Shown here: positions 31,956-42,373 of the stretch, piece by piece
How the letters are laid out: each line of letters opens with the position of its first letter
Numbering within the stretch: the first letter of the stretch is position 1
DNA from: Dendrolimus kikuchii
Taxonomy: Eukaryota > Arthropoda > Insecta > Lepidoptera > Lasiocampidae
NCBI GenBank assembly: GCA_019925095.2
Contig: CM034407.1
Location: 17,490,710 to 17,554,709, forward strand
DNA length: 64,000 nucleotides
Reading direction: 5' to 3'
The notes under the pieces: model-generated
Database searches by the model: none
Seen by the model: only the letters and a program-made list of their open reading frames with translations
Told to the model about the DNA's origin: nothing
Position numbers and translations under genes: made by a program

Positions 31956-32470
31956 AAATAAAAAATTATAAATATATATATACATATAACAAAGCTGTAT
32001 TAATTTAGCTTCTTTGCCTTTTTAAAGAAGTCTTTGTAAAGAAAACTTTCAGTCTCAATTCACCTTAAGCTAACCTTAAAGGGGTTTAAAGTCCAAACGC
32101 TAAACCCACTCCAAACTTAAGCACTAGAATCTCGCCTAGGCCAGTTGAATTTACGTGAAATGGCAAACTATATATTTTGCATGCGCGATGCATAATGTTG
32201 CATAATACGCCCATAAAGATCACGTCAAGAGGCCCTAGATGTCGTCGTGGAATCAATTACACCGTAACGTAACATTGCAAATCGATTCGACGCGAAAACA
32301 ACGAAAAGTGAATTACACTATATTTATTGCCAAGCTGGAAAACAGGGCGATGAATCAGCTCATGGATAATGGCTACCGTCACCTGTAGATTTTTATAACA
32401 CCAGAGACAAAATCAACGCGTTGTAGCCTTTAGGATGAGATAAAGGGGATAGAATAAGAGAGGTACGTTG
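31956..32470. other. Non-coding DNA with a Rep-A-like piece
   Basis: 32345-32440 (GGATAATGGCTACCGTCACC, TTATAACACCAGAG) aligns weakly with Rep-A in minus orientation. The rest is unassigned. Confidence 0.4.
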
Positions 32471-32474
32471 TTAT

Positions 32475-32719
32475 TGGCCTCGATATAAAATTTACATATA
32501 TACCAAATTTCAGCCAAATCGGTATATCAGTTTTTCCGTAAAAGCATAACAAACAGAAAGACAAATATATTTTATCCCGGAAACTATTCCATTTTTCGGG
32601 ATAAAAAGTATCCTATGTTATTCATCAGTTTCAGTCAAATCGGTCCAGTAGTATTTCTGTGAAAACGGATCAAACACACAGACAGACTTACTTTTGCATT
32701 TATAATATTAATATTAGAG
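32475..32719 (-). mobile_element. Helitron-like fragment with 5' end (HEL-3)
   Basis: On the minus strand it begins TCTCTAATATTAATATTATA, then AATGCAAAAGTAAGTCTGTC, then GACCGATTTGACTGAAAC. This is the usual 5' start of lepidopteran Helitron-like elements. No CTAGT end is found. Confidence 0.6.
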
Positions 32720-32888
32720 ATGTACTCTTTCCTGGCAATCACTGAAGTTGTATTAAATTGAAACATGATAACAAGTTCAAATATTTTGAGTTTTTACCTT
32801 GATTTGGGCTGCTCTTTTTTCTGTCACAAATTATATTATTTTCTATCTTCTTAATTCTCAAAAAAAATTTATTAATACTTTAAAGATT

Positions 32889-33140
32889 TGGAGGCTTCTG
32901 CGGTTAAGCGGGCTAAGTTTGCTTTGCCTGCCGACCTCACTGAAACCCTCTGCGTTCCGGGTTCGATTCCTGGTATGCTAAATTTTGGAAACGAATTTTC
33001 TCCGTTATTTGCTAAAGTCTGGGTGTCTGGGATCGACCCCAGAGTAGTCCGTTGTATATTACCCATAACACAAGCTTAACTTGGCGATATACAAATTTAC
33101 AATGTGTGTTTATCTGCCGATTATTATATTATGTTTATTT
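32889..33140 (+). mobile_element. tRNA-derived SINE
   Basis: A-box-like GCGGTTAAGCGGGC near 32897 and an exact B box GGTTCGATTCC at 32960-32970. The body shares GGGTGTCTGGGATCGACCCC and TTGTATATTACCCATAACAC with the other copies. Confidence 0.8.
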
Positions 33141-33919
33141 ATTTATTTTATTTATTTGAACGACCTATAATCTCGTGTTAAAGAACCTTCAAAAAGATAA
33201 CTTTTAAATGAAACTCAATAGCTATCAAAATGTTACCAAAAAATATGAAAATAATCTCTGATATTAATATTTATTTTTATTTAATTACATAACGGTGTGG
33301 TTGAAGCTAAGTAGAAGCCGTTAAGAGTTCGCGGCAGGCGACGCCCTAAATGTGTAGTGGCGCAAGATGGCGGCTGCACAGCGGCTTACCGCCAAATTGT
33401 TACTATATGAAATAAATTATTCTACATATACACACAGTATAAACCTTTGCCGTGTGAATCTTTTAAGTGTATTTTAAAATTTCAAATTCTAATGGTCCGG
33501 CTCCATTTGGGATAATGTTAAAGTTATGAACTGTGGCCAAATGCGTCTTGTTTATTACATCAAAAATAACGTTATTAGTCAATATTTAACGTAATTAATC
33601 ATTAATACCAATAGCGGATCAGAAATAACGCATTTAGCTAATCGCTACATCTGCGTGAATCGGTCATTAACACTTAGTAACACACCAGCGGAAAGTTCGG
33701 CGACGGACGGATTGGCGCTAATCTGTACGCGGCGAAACGCGGCGGAAATTTCGCTGATGTGTCATAGGTTATTTGCAAGTTTCCGCCGCCGAACATTCCG
33801 CATTTGTAACGTTAGGCTTACATACGTAATTATTTACATATCTTGTATGTGTCATGTAAATTATTTACATATCGTGACATTTTTGTGCTTATGTGTGTTG
33901 TGTTGCGTGGGGATGTTAT
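33141..33919. other. Non-repeat stretch with CpG-rich patches
   Basis: No long frame. Two CG-rich patches (33300-33400 and 33615-33810, with GGCGAAACGCGGCGG and TTTCCGCCGCCGAAC) stand out in AT-rich DNA. They could be a promoter or first exon of a gene outside the window, or a repeat I do not know. Confidence 0.35.
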
Positions 33920-33935
33920 AGAGTATATATCATAC

Positions 33936-34310
33936 CGCTTCGGTGGGCCTTTAGCTATCAAGGGAGCAAAGGATTCATCACCCCCGCTGACGAAGTGTGA
34001 CGAAGTGAATGTGTTCTGATTCCCGGGGCACATTCAGGCACTTTTTGCGCTGGATCGGACTGGGCGTAACTACGTTCTAAGTCTCAGCCTTTCCTACATA
34101 AAAAGCGCGGGGCACATGGGAGGAGGGTGGTTTTAGTGGGTAGTGGTTGTTGCCCGTGCAACTTCTCGGAGTCTCCACACAAGCCGGTTGATTACTGTTT
34201 GGATTGCCCCTTAAATTAAGGGAAAAGCCTCCATGATCAACTATGGTCTAATCCCTTGCAAAGGACCCGGTATTGTGCGTAAATAGCATTTCCCCCGCCT
34301 TAAAAAAAAA
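33936..34310 (+). mobile_element. Truncated R1-like LINE insertion (3' UTR only) with poly-A
   Basis: 375 bp matching the 3' UTR of the R1-like element at 20355 (GGTGGGCCTTTAGCTATCAA, TTGCGCTGGATCGGACTGGG, GGTTTTAGTGGGTA) and ending in an A-run at 34303-34310. A perfect 16-bp duplication AGAGTATATATCATAC flanks it (33920-33935 and 34311-34326). This is a textbook 5'-truncated retrotransposition product. Confidence 0.85.
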
Positions 34311-34597
34311 AGAGTATATATCATACTGTATAGTGGTTGCTCTAACCGAAATCTGTTTACAAGTGTTATTAATTTATACAAATTGCGAATTAAATTCCAT
34401 TTGGTTCGCCGCGAATACATTAATAACATTTCGTATACACATACGGGGTTCTTTGCGTGTTTTGCCTTGAACTTCCTTGTGGGGCCATTAAACTGGTACG
34501 TTTCACAAAACAAAACATTTTTGACTTTATATGAAAACAGACAATCTCAACAGGTAATCAGTGATTTTTTTTAAGGTATTTAGTTATTTATTATTTT

Positions 34598-34760
34598 CTG
34601 GGTATCTGGGATCGATCGCTGGTCTGTTGTATATTACCTAATTTGCTTAGCTTAAGAATATATATAGAATACTGAATGTTGCCTCCTGGCGGCCTGTTGT
34701 AAGAGACGACAGGACAATCCAAAGCTGCTACCCTTGTTTTAATGCATGCTGCAATAATAA
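34598..34760 (+). repeat. SINE and Rep-A fragments side by side
   Basis: 34598-34640 (GGGTATCTGGGATCGATCGC, TTGTATATTACC) is a piece of the tRNA-SINE body. 34684-34740 (GGCGGCCTGTTGTAAGAGAC) is a diverged Rep-A piece. Confidence 0.45.
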
Positions 34761-34769
34761 TCAAATAAA

Positions 34770-34995
34770 TTATTTATATTCCGACAGTAGGGGCTTCAGG
34801 ACCGAGGGCCGATGGAGCAAACGTGTCCTAGAGTGGAGAACGCGTCTCGGCGAACGCAGCACTAGACGGCCTCCAGCCCGGTGGACTGGCGATGTGCGCT
34901 GCATGACAAAGATGCGAGACCGGGATATGTGGCGCAAACTTGAGGAGGCCTACGGCCAGAAGTCGACAGGGACTGGCTGAATAAGAAGACGGATG
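34770..34995 (+). mobile_element. RTE-B LINE fragment
   Basis: The plus reading gives TEGRWSKRVLEWRTRLGERS, RRPPARWTGDV, then MWRKLEEAYGQKSTGTG and a stop. The TDGRW-KRVLEWRPR and GRPP-RWTDD pattern matches RTE-B at 7134. Confidence 0.7.
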
Positions 34996-35049
34996 GCCAG
35001 GTTCCCATCGTGACCGGAGACTACCTCCTACTGCTGCTGTGCTGACTCC

Positions 35050-35480
35050 AGTATTTACCGCACATAGCTCGCTTCTGGATCTCCTCTTAAACTAGGCTAA
35101 ATGCCTCCTTCACTTAACTGCCCACTAAACTTTTCACTAAACTCCCCACTAAACTCGTCACTCTCTCAACTTATACTTGTAGCTTTGCTGTCTTCAAATG
35201 AGCGTTCCAGTAGACGCGCCTTATGCTGCTTTATACCCGGAAGAATCTTCTGGAACCCATTATTTCGATCTTCTTTTCGTTATTCTTTTATTTACCATCT
35301 ATCCCTTTCTAAACATTTATCTATCTCTGTCTTTTCCTTCCTGTACCTTCTATTCTAGAATTTTTGTTCATCATCTATCCCTTTCAAAAATGTATCTGTC
35401 CTTGTCTTTTTCTTCCAGAATCTTCTACATATTTCTAAAACTTCTTAAACTTCTAGACTGTTCCACCATCACTCGCCACA
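35050..35480 (-). mobile_element. LTR-3 copy, 3' part missing
   Basis: On the minus strand it starts TGTGGCGAGTGATGGTGG. It then matches the LTR at 55526: AGAAGATTCTTCCGGGTATA, GTTTAGTGGGGAGTTTAGTG-like repeats and a GATCCAGA block. It stops next to the RTE-B piece. The TATATAAAG-like promoter box and AATAAA of the complete copy are partly kept. Confidence 0.65.
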
Positions 35481-35509
35481 ATATATAAAAATAATAATAA
35501 TAAACGGCA

Positions 35510-35872
35510 GACAAACACACATATTGTATATCCCCAAATTAAGCAAGTTACGCCTGTCTTATGGGTAATATACAACGGACTACTCTGGGGCCGATCCCAG
35601 ACACCCAGACCATAGTAAATAACGGAGAAAATACGTTTCCGAAATTTACTATACCAGGTGTTTTACTATTTTTATTTGCTAGAATAGTTTCTATTATTAT
35701 ACATGAAATCACACACACTTTTGGAGGGAAAATGGAAACTTAGATAATGACAGTATGACAGATTGACAACAGATTATTACGTTTTTTTTTTAAACACCAG
35801 GAATCGAACCCGGTGCCTCTGCGTTGCAGTGAGGTAGGCCGGCAAAGGCTTAGCCCGCTCAACCACAGAAGT
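35510..35872 (-). mobile_element. tRNA-derived SINE split by a 137-bp insert
   Basis: The minus-strand head is at 35797-35872 (inverse of GGTTCGATTCC at 35810-35820; inverse A box near 35858) and the body at 35510-35658. The break at ACCAGG is filled by 35659-35795. Confidence 0.8.
35659..35795. mobile_element. 137-bp insert with short inverted ends
   Basis: ACCAGG occurs on both sides (35653-35658 and 35796-35801). The insert begins TGTTTTAC and ends TTTAAAC(A), a 5-6 bp inverted end. It also has a T-run before its right end, so a minute MITE or a retro-derived filler are both possible. Confidence 0.5.
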
Positions 35873-35879
35873 CGTCGCT

Positions 35880-36025
35880 ATATTGTTTCGATCTACCCAC
35901 AAATTCATGGCTCAATTTTAAATAAGCTTTAATTAACCAACCCAGTACAATAATGTTCGAATTATAACATATTATTTCGATCTACCCGCAAATTCATGGC
36001 CCTTTTTAATAGGCTTTAATTAATC
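35880..36025. repeat. Local tandem duplication, ~60 bp units
   Basis: GTTTCGATCTACCCACAAAT through AATTCATGGC and GCTTTAATTAACCAAC (35884-35942) recurs at 35971-36027 with few changes; the period is about 88 bp. No function is evident. Confidence 0.6.
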
Positions 36026-36040
36026 AACACATCCGTTGTG

Positions 36041-36560
36041 AGAAAACTCACCTGTTTTCATTTAAACGCACAACCACTTCAATAGGAATTAATGTGCCTA
36101 ATTAAAATTTATACTTGTATCTCCTTAACATATTATATGTTAAATAAGCTAAGCTTGTTTTGCGTTTTTAAATTTGCACATCGATAAATAATAATAGATA
36201 AATAATGTACAGAAAGCATACACGCTCTGGGGCCGATCCCAAACCATAGTCAATTATGCCAGGTGGTAGTGAATTTACCCGTCTGGATGGCTACCACTAA
36301 TTTTTTTTTTTTATATCTTGCCATGCTTGTAAGGAATTTGTGCAGCATAACATTTTAGCACGTCATATCATTATTATAAATATAACATTATTTTTCTTTC
36401 CTTTTATTGTCTTGGTCTTATTGAGTATGCATTGTTTGCTACAGCTCCATTAATTCTTCTAAAAGTAATTCTGGAACATACTTCTGTACAAAACTTATAA
36501 AAAAAAAAGAATTTAAGATATAAATAGAATATGAAATATAAAGAAAAACAATATTTAGCT
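36041..36560. other. AT-rich DNA with SINE and Rep-A scraps
   Basis: 36222-36248 (CTCTGGGGCCGATCCCAAAC) is a SINE scrap and 36257-36298 (CCAGGTGGTAGTGAATTTAC) is a Rep-A scrap. No gene. Confidence 0.4.
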
Positions 36561-36564
36561 AGAC

Positions 36565-36735
36565 GTGTTGCTGGGGAGTTTCTTGCCGCTTCTTCTCCTT
36601 TACAGCATCAACACGTTGCGAAGCGGTGTACGTAGAATAGGAAGTAAAAATTAAATTTTAACTTACATGTATGACCTTCAAAAAGCGTTCTCCACTGGAA
36701 TTTATTTTGAATAAAAACTTTTGAATTTGAATTTA
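36565..36735 (+). repeat. Rep-H copy with (TTTGAA)n tail
   Basis: GAGTTTCTTGCCGCTTCTTC and AACACGTTGCGAAGCGGTGT match 16980-17062 (inverse) and 39238. The end CTTTTGAATTTGAATTTA suggests a LINE-type 3' tail. Confidence 0.55.
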
Positions 36736-36912
36736 CTCCCTAGTCTAAAGTATGCCGCCATAACAACCTTGACTTATGTTCCGGCATTAGTGATTAGGTT
36801 CCAGTCTCCCTCGAAAAGCGGCAGCACATTGGTGTTACAAATGTCCATAGGCGATAGCAACTGCTTTCCATCAGGGCTGTCTGCCTGTCTGCTGAACTCA
36901 TACAATAAAAAA
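36733..36912 (+). mobile_element. Rep-A copy, 5'-truncated and diverged
   Basis: CCTAGTCTAAAGTATGCCGC to a CATACAATAAAAAAA tail. A SINE scrap (inverse of GGATTCGATTCCTGG) follows at 36935-36957. Confidence 0.75.
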
Positions 36913-37086
36913 ACCTTGTTTACGAAATTTACCATGCCAGGAATCGAATCCAAACCTCTAATTATTACAATATCAATGAAAAAAGTCAAAGACCTTGGAA
37001 AAAGCATAATGACATACATGGACAGCAGATTACAATTTAAGATAGAATAATCTAACATACATAAAATCGTATAATAATTATAAGTA

Positions 37087-37666
37087 TATGTATAGTACCT
37101 AACTCCGGAGGCCAAGGCAAGGCCCCCGCCTCCGTGCTTGCCTTAACCAGCCGGCACGGGTGGAGATCGCTAGAGCTAAGACTCAAGCTCCAGGGGTGGA
37201 AGTGATAAATGGCCTAACATCGGAAGTAGCTTCGTTGAACCTGCAGCCCACCTCTTGACACCCCTTAGCCACTCACACCCATGTTGCTCCTGTCTTTATG
37301 GCATTTTTTGGGGCCCATGCAGGGAGTGGCGAGTCACCGTCTGCCCATTTTTCCATGTTCCCTGAACACTGCGACGGGCAGACGCCATAGTCCCCATATT
37401 CCGAGACCCCTAGTACCATTAGCAGTTCACCACAATAGCCCGGTACTTTTTGTCCTCATTTCCCACAATAGTCCTACACTGGCCGGGGCTTGTCCTTGGG
37501 TGCATTACTATATGGTGTGGACAGGGATAATCGCCGGTCAGTGTCACGCCACATTTACATTAAATTTGTCAAGAGGCCTCTACGTGTTGGCCTTCCCATG
37601 GCCCCACGCAAGCCCTCCAAAAGTCCGGGCCATTTTTATGGCCCGTGGTCTTGAAAGACATACAGT
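37087..37666 (+). repeat. Rep-E copy 2
   Basis: Near complete: GGAGGCCAAGGCAAGGCCCC to GGCCATTTTTATGGCCCGTG and AAAGACATACAGTA. It is very similar to the copy at 50368, so both are recent. The open frame 37281-37694 inside is shared with that copy but not with the older ones. Confidence 0.75.
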
Positions 37667-37699
37667 ATATGTATATCACCATCGCCAATCCTAATCAGA

Positions 37700-37862
37700 A
37701 TATTCTTGTCACGGGTTGTCTGGAAGAGATCGCTTTTTAGCGATAAGCCGGCCTTTGTACATAATTAGAATATACCTAGTTCGTAAGTTTTCTGTAATGG
37801 TGTACAATCAATGATTTTTTTTTATAATATCATTGTGTACAATAAAGTGTTATCTATCTATA
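37700..37862 (+). repeat. Rep-I copy (TCTATC tail)
   Basis: GTCTGGAAGAGATCGCTTTT, a CGATAAGCCGGCC block, then TGTACAATAAAGTGTTATCT and a (CTAT)n end. The order matches 44495 and 62255. Poly-A signal plus a tetranucleotide tail suggests the 3' end of a LINE. Confidence 0.65.
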
Positions 37863-37909
37863 CAAACATAATGTTTCCTGGGTGACTTTTTAAACATGGC
37901 AAAGCTTTT

Positions 37910-38045
37910 ATTTTTTATTGCTGAAGCACAGCAGACAGGCTGACGGCCCAACTGTAATGGAATGTGGTTATCTTCGCCTATGGACTTTAGCAATACCCGA
38001 GATGCTATCAATGTGCTGCCGGCCTTGAAGTAGAAACTGGAGCCC
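37910..38045 (-). mobile_element. Diverged Rep-A-related fragment
   Basis: TTTTTTATTGCTGAAGCACA, CAGACAGGCTGACGGCCCA and CTTCGCCTATGGACTTTAGC follow Rep-A order with many changes, then diverge. Confidence 0.5.
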
Positions 38046-38060
38046 CGAGCCTGTAATTTA

Positions 38061-38800
38061 AATTAGCAATCGAATCGAATAGGAATCATAACTTCTACTA
38101 ACTTTGGTACTCTGTAAACCATCTTGGTTCAATATTGAATCAATCTTGATTTGACCGAGACTCGATGTGAATTTTAGAGACTACGGATCAGTTAAATGGA
38201 TCTTGACATGCACTAGCAGTTACAGACTTGGGGCCAGGTTCCAGTCCCCAACTTCGAGGTCGTCAACACCTTTGATGGTAAGCACTATCCATAAGATAAG
38301 TCGTCATTCTGTCTGCTATTCTCTACTAATAGAAAAAGTTAAAATTACGTCACGTAATTCAAGTTAAGGCATTTACGCCACATTATTTCGGAACCTTAAG
38401 AAATCTGCTTTTTGTCACAAAAACTTGAAGAATCACGATATAAAAATAGTTTTCAAAGGGAAAAGAATCCTTATACCTCAATATAAATTATTCTCAATCT
38501 GATGCTATGCTAGTGGTTCAATTCAACAGAAACAGCGTTTAATGCAGTGATTTTTTCTTTCAAAATAGCAAGTTAAAAAAAATAAAGATTACAATACAGA
38601 AAAAAAAACCGACTGAAGCGTAGGACGTCTTCAATGAACCTATTGCTCGAAAAATGCGTATATTTTATATTTTGCGATTTTACAATAATGTTTGTTGCGC
38701 GTATGGCGGTGCACTAGGTATCCACCATTTTTATCCTTTTAATCATAATCATGTCACACCATTCTCCATAGCAACAATCCGAAGATGGCCCTGCTTAGAG
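38061..38800. other. Intergenic DNA, no gene seen
   Basis: Nothing recognised; the A/T content is high. Confidence 0.4.
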
Positions 38801-38830
38801 TGCGGTCCTGTGTTGCGATGACTCAACGGC

Positions 38831-39181
38831 ATGGACCACCTGCGTCGTCAACAACTAGCGACGCGGTATATAAGGGCGCCCTCGGCATGCAGGAGACACA
38901 AGACATTAGATTATATAACCACCCTATCGCGCAGATTCTTTGACCGTGCCCCCCATCACCCGAACCCTCTGGTGACGGAAACGGTCAACTACAAACCCAC
39001 ACCGAACGCTCCCACGAGAAATCGTCGCCCTCGCAATGTACTCATTGACCAGCCCGATGAAATCACCCGTCTCCTCGCGATTATGAACCCCCCGAGGCTC
39101 AGAACATCAGCCTGGCATAACAGACGCAGACAAAACAGACGCCGGAGAGCCCCCGGCTCGGATCCTCTTACACAAAGGTAA
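38831..39181 (+). pseudogene. Jockey-type LINE C-terminus
   Basis: The 116-residue frame has TLDYITTLSRRFFDRAPHHP, NPLVTETVNY and RRPRNVLIDQPDEITRLLA, then an Arg-rich end. The F-D/K-R...HPNPL pattern followed by RRPRN-L is usual at the end of jockey-clade proteins. GC content is above the surroundings. The RT core is missing. Confidence 0.65.
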
Positions 39182-39237
39182 GACCCACTAATCACACTCA
39201 CTCACTACAGACACAAGTAGCCATACAAGATTAGCTT

Positions 39238-39620
39238 AGGCGTGTTGCTGGAGAATTTCTTCCGCCACTTCTTCTTCTCCAGCTATAACACATTTCGAAG
39301 CGGTAGTAATGATAGACTAGGATCGGCTCCGCCGGCGGATTCGATGATTAGTCCCCAAATAATCAATTCAGCCTGTTGGCTTAGCTCATTCAGCCTTTTA
39401 CGGCTAAATGTCAATATAGAGTCAATCCCCCGCAGCGGTCGAGCCGAGGTCGAACCTTACAGAAGGTGCCTCCTCGAGCGCGCTGCTTCCGGGCTGAACG
39501 CCTCCGCTCCCACGATGTCGGGAAGCCCCCAAAGTCCGTTATCGCTGAAACAGCCATCTGCGGCTATTCAGCTGGATCCTGCTCAAAAAAATAAATTTAA
39601 AATATTGTACCTACGGTGCT
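39238..39620 (+). repeat. Rep-H piece followed by unknown GC-rich text
   Basis: 39238-39318 matches Rep-H (GTTGCTGGAGAATTTCTTCC, CATTTCGAAGCGGTAG). 39320-39600 is GC-rich with a 128-aa frame across it (39242-39628) that has no domain I know. Confidence 0.45.
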
Positions 39621-39689
39621 ATAAATAATTTACTAATATAAGCGCACGCGCATCGCTGATAAGCCGTAAATTCGTAGTGTTGTTTTTGT

Positions 39690-39842
39690 TGCCAGCCACC
39701 TCTCTCTTTTCTTTCACCATATCCCAAGTAATTGTGGTCGGCACAATATGTCTTTTCCTTCCACAGTCGTCTATTCTGACATACATCTTCTGTCACACCA
39801 CAAATCATCATATCATCCTTCACACAATCCATCCAGCTACCA
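39690..39842 (-). pseudogene. LINE tail fragment
   Basis: The minus reading WMDCVKDDMMICGVTEDVCQ, NRRLWKEKTYCAD is the common C-terminal ending of a lepidopteran LINE family. A plus-strand relative lies at 27955. Confidence 0.6.
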
Positions 39843-39984
39843 TCTCAGATAAATAAATCAATCTCTACCTCTTTTTTAATTTGCTTAAAAAATATTTATT
39901 AATATGGAAAAGTCGCACACGATACTGTAAGAAACCTACATAGACACCTAGCTGTTTAAAAGCCTCGTTATTTTATAATTAAAC

Positions 39985-40062
39985 CCTCACGGCCTTATTC
40001 ATACTGAGTTATAAAGTAAGTTTGAAGGCTTCTTTAAGAACTATGAAGAAGCTTTCAAATTT
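39985..40062. mobile_element. Partial copy of the foldback MITE
   Basis: GGCCTTATTCATACTGAGTT, AAGTTTGAAGGCTTCTTTAA and AGAAGCTTTCAAA resemble 28914-29017. The right arm breaks off after about 15 bp. Confidence 0.5.
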
Positions 40063-40111
40063 TCAATAGCTGTTGGTATTGAACTGTTGATTTGTAACAT
40101 TATAATTATCT

Positions 40112-40440
40112 AATTAATACAGGAGGCCCTGAAACGCCGCAAATATGTGTCCAATGGTAATGGGTACGTATTTGTGGCTTTCGGGGTAAAACCTTGGGGC
40201 CGTGGGTGACTGGAGCTCATCACCTCTATCGAGACCTCTCAACGCGTCTAATTGAGGTCTCGCGTGACCAAAAGGCTGGCTTGCACCTAGGGCAACGCAT
40301 TAGCGTTGCCATCCAACGTGGAAATGCGGCCAGCATTTCGGGCACTCTCCCCGCCGACAGCGACCTGGAGTCTATTTTTTACTTGCAGTTTGTTATTTTG
40401 TAAGTCTAGTTATATTTATATTGTAGTTTAATTTTAGTTT
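40112..40440 (+). mobile_element. REL-LINE 3' end
   Basis: The reading LKRRKYVSNGNGYVFVAFGV, then after a shift LYRDLSTRLIEVSRDQKAGL, HLGQRISVAIQRGNAASISG and DLESIFYLQFVIL stop gives the natural C-terminus of the family. Confidence 0.7.
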
Positions 40441-40895
40441 AATTGGGATGCGACTTGCGTAGACACGTTGGCCGCATCCCATTTACCAAACACGTCTAAA
40501 TCAGCCGGTTCAGCGGCGGAAACAGCCGAATCACTCAAGCGGCGCAAATATTCAACCCTCTGTGAGAGTTATATGTTTGTGCCGTTTGCTGTCGAGACGC
40601 TTGGACCGTGGGGTCCTGAGGCCATGAGCCTCTACCAAAATTTATCGAAACGACTCATTGACTCTTCGGGTGATCAGAGGGCTGGTGCTTACCTCGGCCA
40701 ACGGATCAGTATGGCGATCCAGCGAGGAAACGTAGCCAGCCTTCTGGGCACCTAACCCATAGAAGACGGTGAACTGGGCTCAGTATTCTACTTATAGTCT
40801 TGAGGGACTATGAGTAGAATACAATACAAATAAGTTAAGTTTTCTTGCATTTTAGTTGATATTAATTTGTAATTAATACAAAATATAGTACAAGT
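40441..40895 (+). mobile_element. REL-LINE 3' end, adjacent second copy
   Basis: WDATCVDTLAASHLPNTSKS, KRRKYSTLCESYMFVPFAVE, TLGPWGPEAMSLYQNLSKRL and QRISMAIQRGNVASLLGT stop (40468-40755). It differs from the copy at 40112, so it is a second insertion and not a tandem duplicate. Text after the stop reaches AGTATTCTACTTATAGTCTT, the empty site of the hAT at 15009. Confidence 0.7.
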
Positions 40896-40930
40896 AAAAT
40901 ACCTTTTCATAATATGGACAGAAAGTCAGC

Positions 40931-41083
40931 GTTCGCGTAGCCTTCCGAAATATCGCTGGAAAGACAGACTGGAAGCTGGACTGTGTAAGCTTCGGGCCAA
41001 TAATAATTGGCAAGAAAATGCGCAGGACAAGGAAAAATGGTGTGTTTTCTTTTCGGAGCCCAAACTCACTTTGGATCTGTGAG
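40931..41083 (+). pseudogene. LINE tail fragment
   Basis: The reading RSRSRGRPKYRWKDRLEAGL, LRANNNWQENAQDKEKW, FFSEPKLTLDL stop fits the GRP--RW-D ending of many insect LINE proteins. I cannot assign a clade. Confidence 0.55.
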
Positions 41084-41378
41084 CCAAAGGAGTATGCAAG
41101 TTTCTTTGGCTGTTAAAAAAAATATAAAAAAATCTTGAACCAAACCATAGCTAATGCTGTTGGTTCATTAATCAATCTAGCTGCGCGTCGGCCCACTTTT
41201 AAGATGCCATTATTCTAGCCCGAAAAACAATTTTTTACTTTCCATTCATGATTTTTCATATCAATTTATTAAATGTCAAGGCGTTGATTAGCGAATAATG
41301 TAAAGAAAATGATATATTTTACTACGAAAAATGTTGTAATAATAGTATTTGTTTTCAAAAAGTTAATATTCACAGTAT

Positions 41379-41640
41379 TTTTTTTTATTGCATGAGCTCA
41401 GCAGACACGCAGACGGCCCACTTGATGGAAAGCGGTTACCATCGCCTATGAACATTTGCAACACCAAACGTGCTGCAAATACGCTGCTACTCTCTTAAGG
41501 TTATGGCGGCATATCCTGAACAGGGGTGGTAGCCATCCAGTTGGGAAAATACCCTACTGGCTGTGGGTTGTTTTGTCGCCTCTTACAACATCCCGCCTGG
41601 CCGCAGGAAATCGTATTCTTTCTCCGTTCCTGCACGAATA
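41379..41640 (-). mobile_element. Rep-A copy with an internal deletion
   Basis: T-run at 41379-41388 to CTTTCTCCGTTCCTGCACGA. About 50 bp are missing after CTCTTAAGG (41497). Confidence 0.75.
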
Positions 41641-41712
41641 AATATTATAAGTATTTATATTACATATAAATTCCAAACTAAGCGAAGCCTGTATTTTTGG
41701 AGAGCAATATTA

Positions 41713-42112
41713 ATATTGTTGCGAACCGATATTTGAGTAATCTATTGTTCGCATTCATCCCTTTGTGTGCCTCTCGGTAAGACGTCATAAATCCTTCCTT
41801 TCTATTGTTTGCCTTTTATGCAAATTCTTAGAAGCAATAAAGCTACGAGTTAAAAATTCCAAGGAGTAGTGGGCATGTTGCTAGGGGACCGTGTCTATTT
41901 TACAAATATATAAGGTCGATCATCCGGGACGCAGTTAGTTGCGTTTCAACTGCGATCTAGGCGTCATCTAGTGCACTTTCGGAACGAGTATCTTATAACG
42001 ATGGACGTTGTTGAATTCGGTCGTGTTTGTAGGAACTGTGAATTACGTGTATTTCTAATACACTCTGTGATAATTCCAATGGCATTCTAAATTCACTCCC
42101 GCAAATTCGTAA
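41713..42112 (+). mobile_element. Solo LTR, family LTR-2
   Basis: Starts TGTTGCGAACCGATATTTGA and ends CAAATTCGTAACA. It has a TATATAAGG promoter box near 41909, AATAAAGC near 41837 and the ending TGGCATTCTAAATTCACTCC shared in style with LTR-1. A second copy is at 60695. A target duplication is not clear. Confidence 0.65.
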
Positions 42113-42373
42113 CAATAATATGTCCCTAAGCGTGTATGTCTGTTCATGTGTGTGTGTATACGTACACCTTACTTATCACGCTATTTGAAAAGCATTGTTA
42201 ACACACTTCATAGAAAAAAGTAATTTAACCAATTTAATTTAAATTTTCAACAACTGAAAAGCAGTAAATAAATGTTTTCTATAGTATTCATAATATGTTC
42301 TTTTATAAGCCTCATTTGCATTAAGTCGATAATATAGGCTATTGTTATTTTCTATATATGTAGAATACAATAC

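Noticed and set aside
37281..37694. A 137-aa frame shared with 50641-51039
   Set aside because: It is shared only because both lie in recent Rep-E copies; copies at 722 and 59785 do not keep it and no domain is visible.
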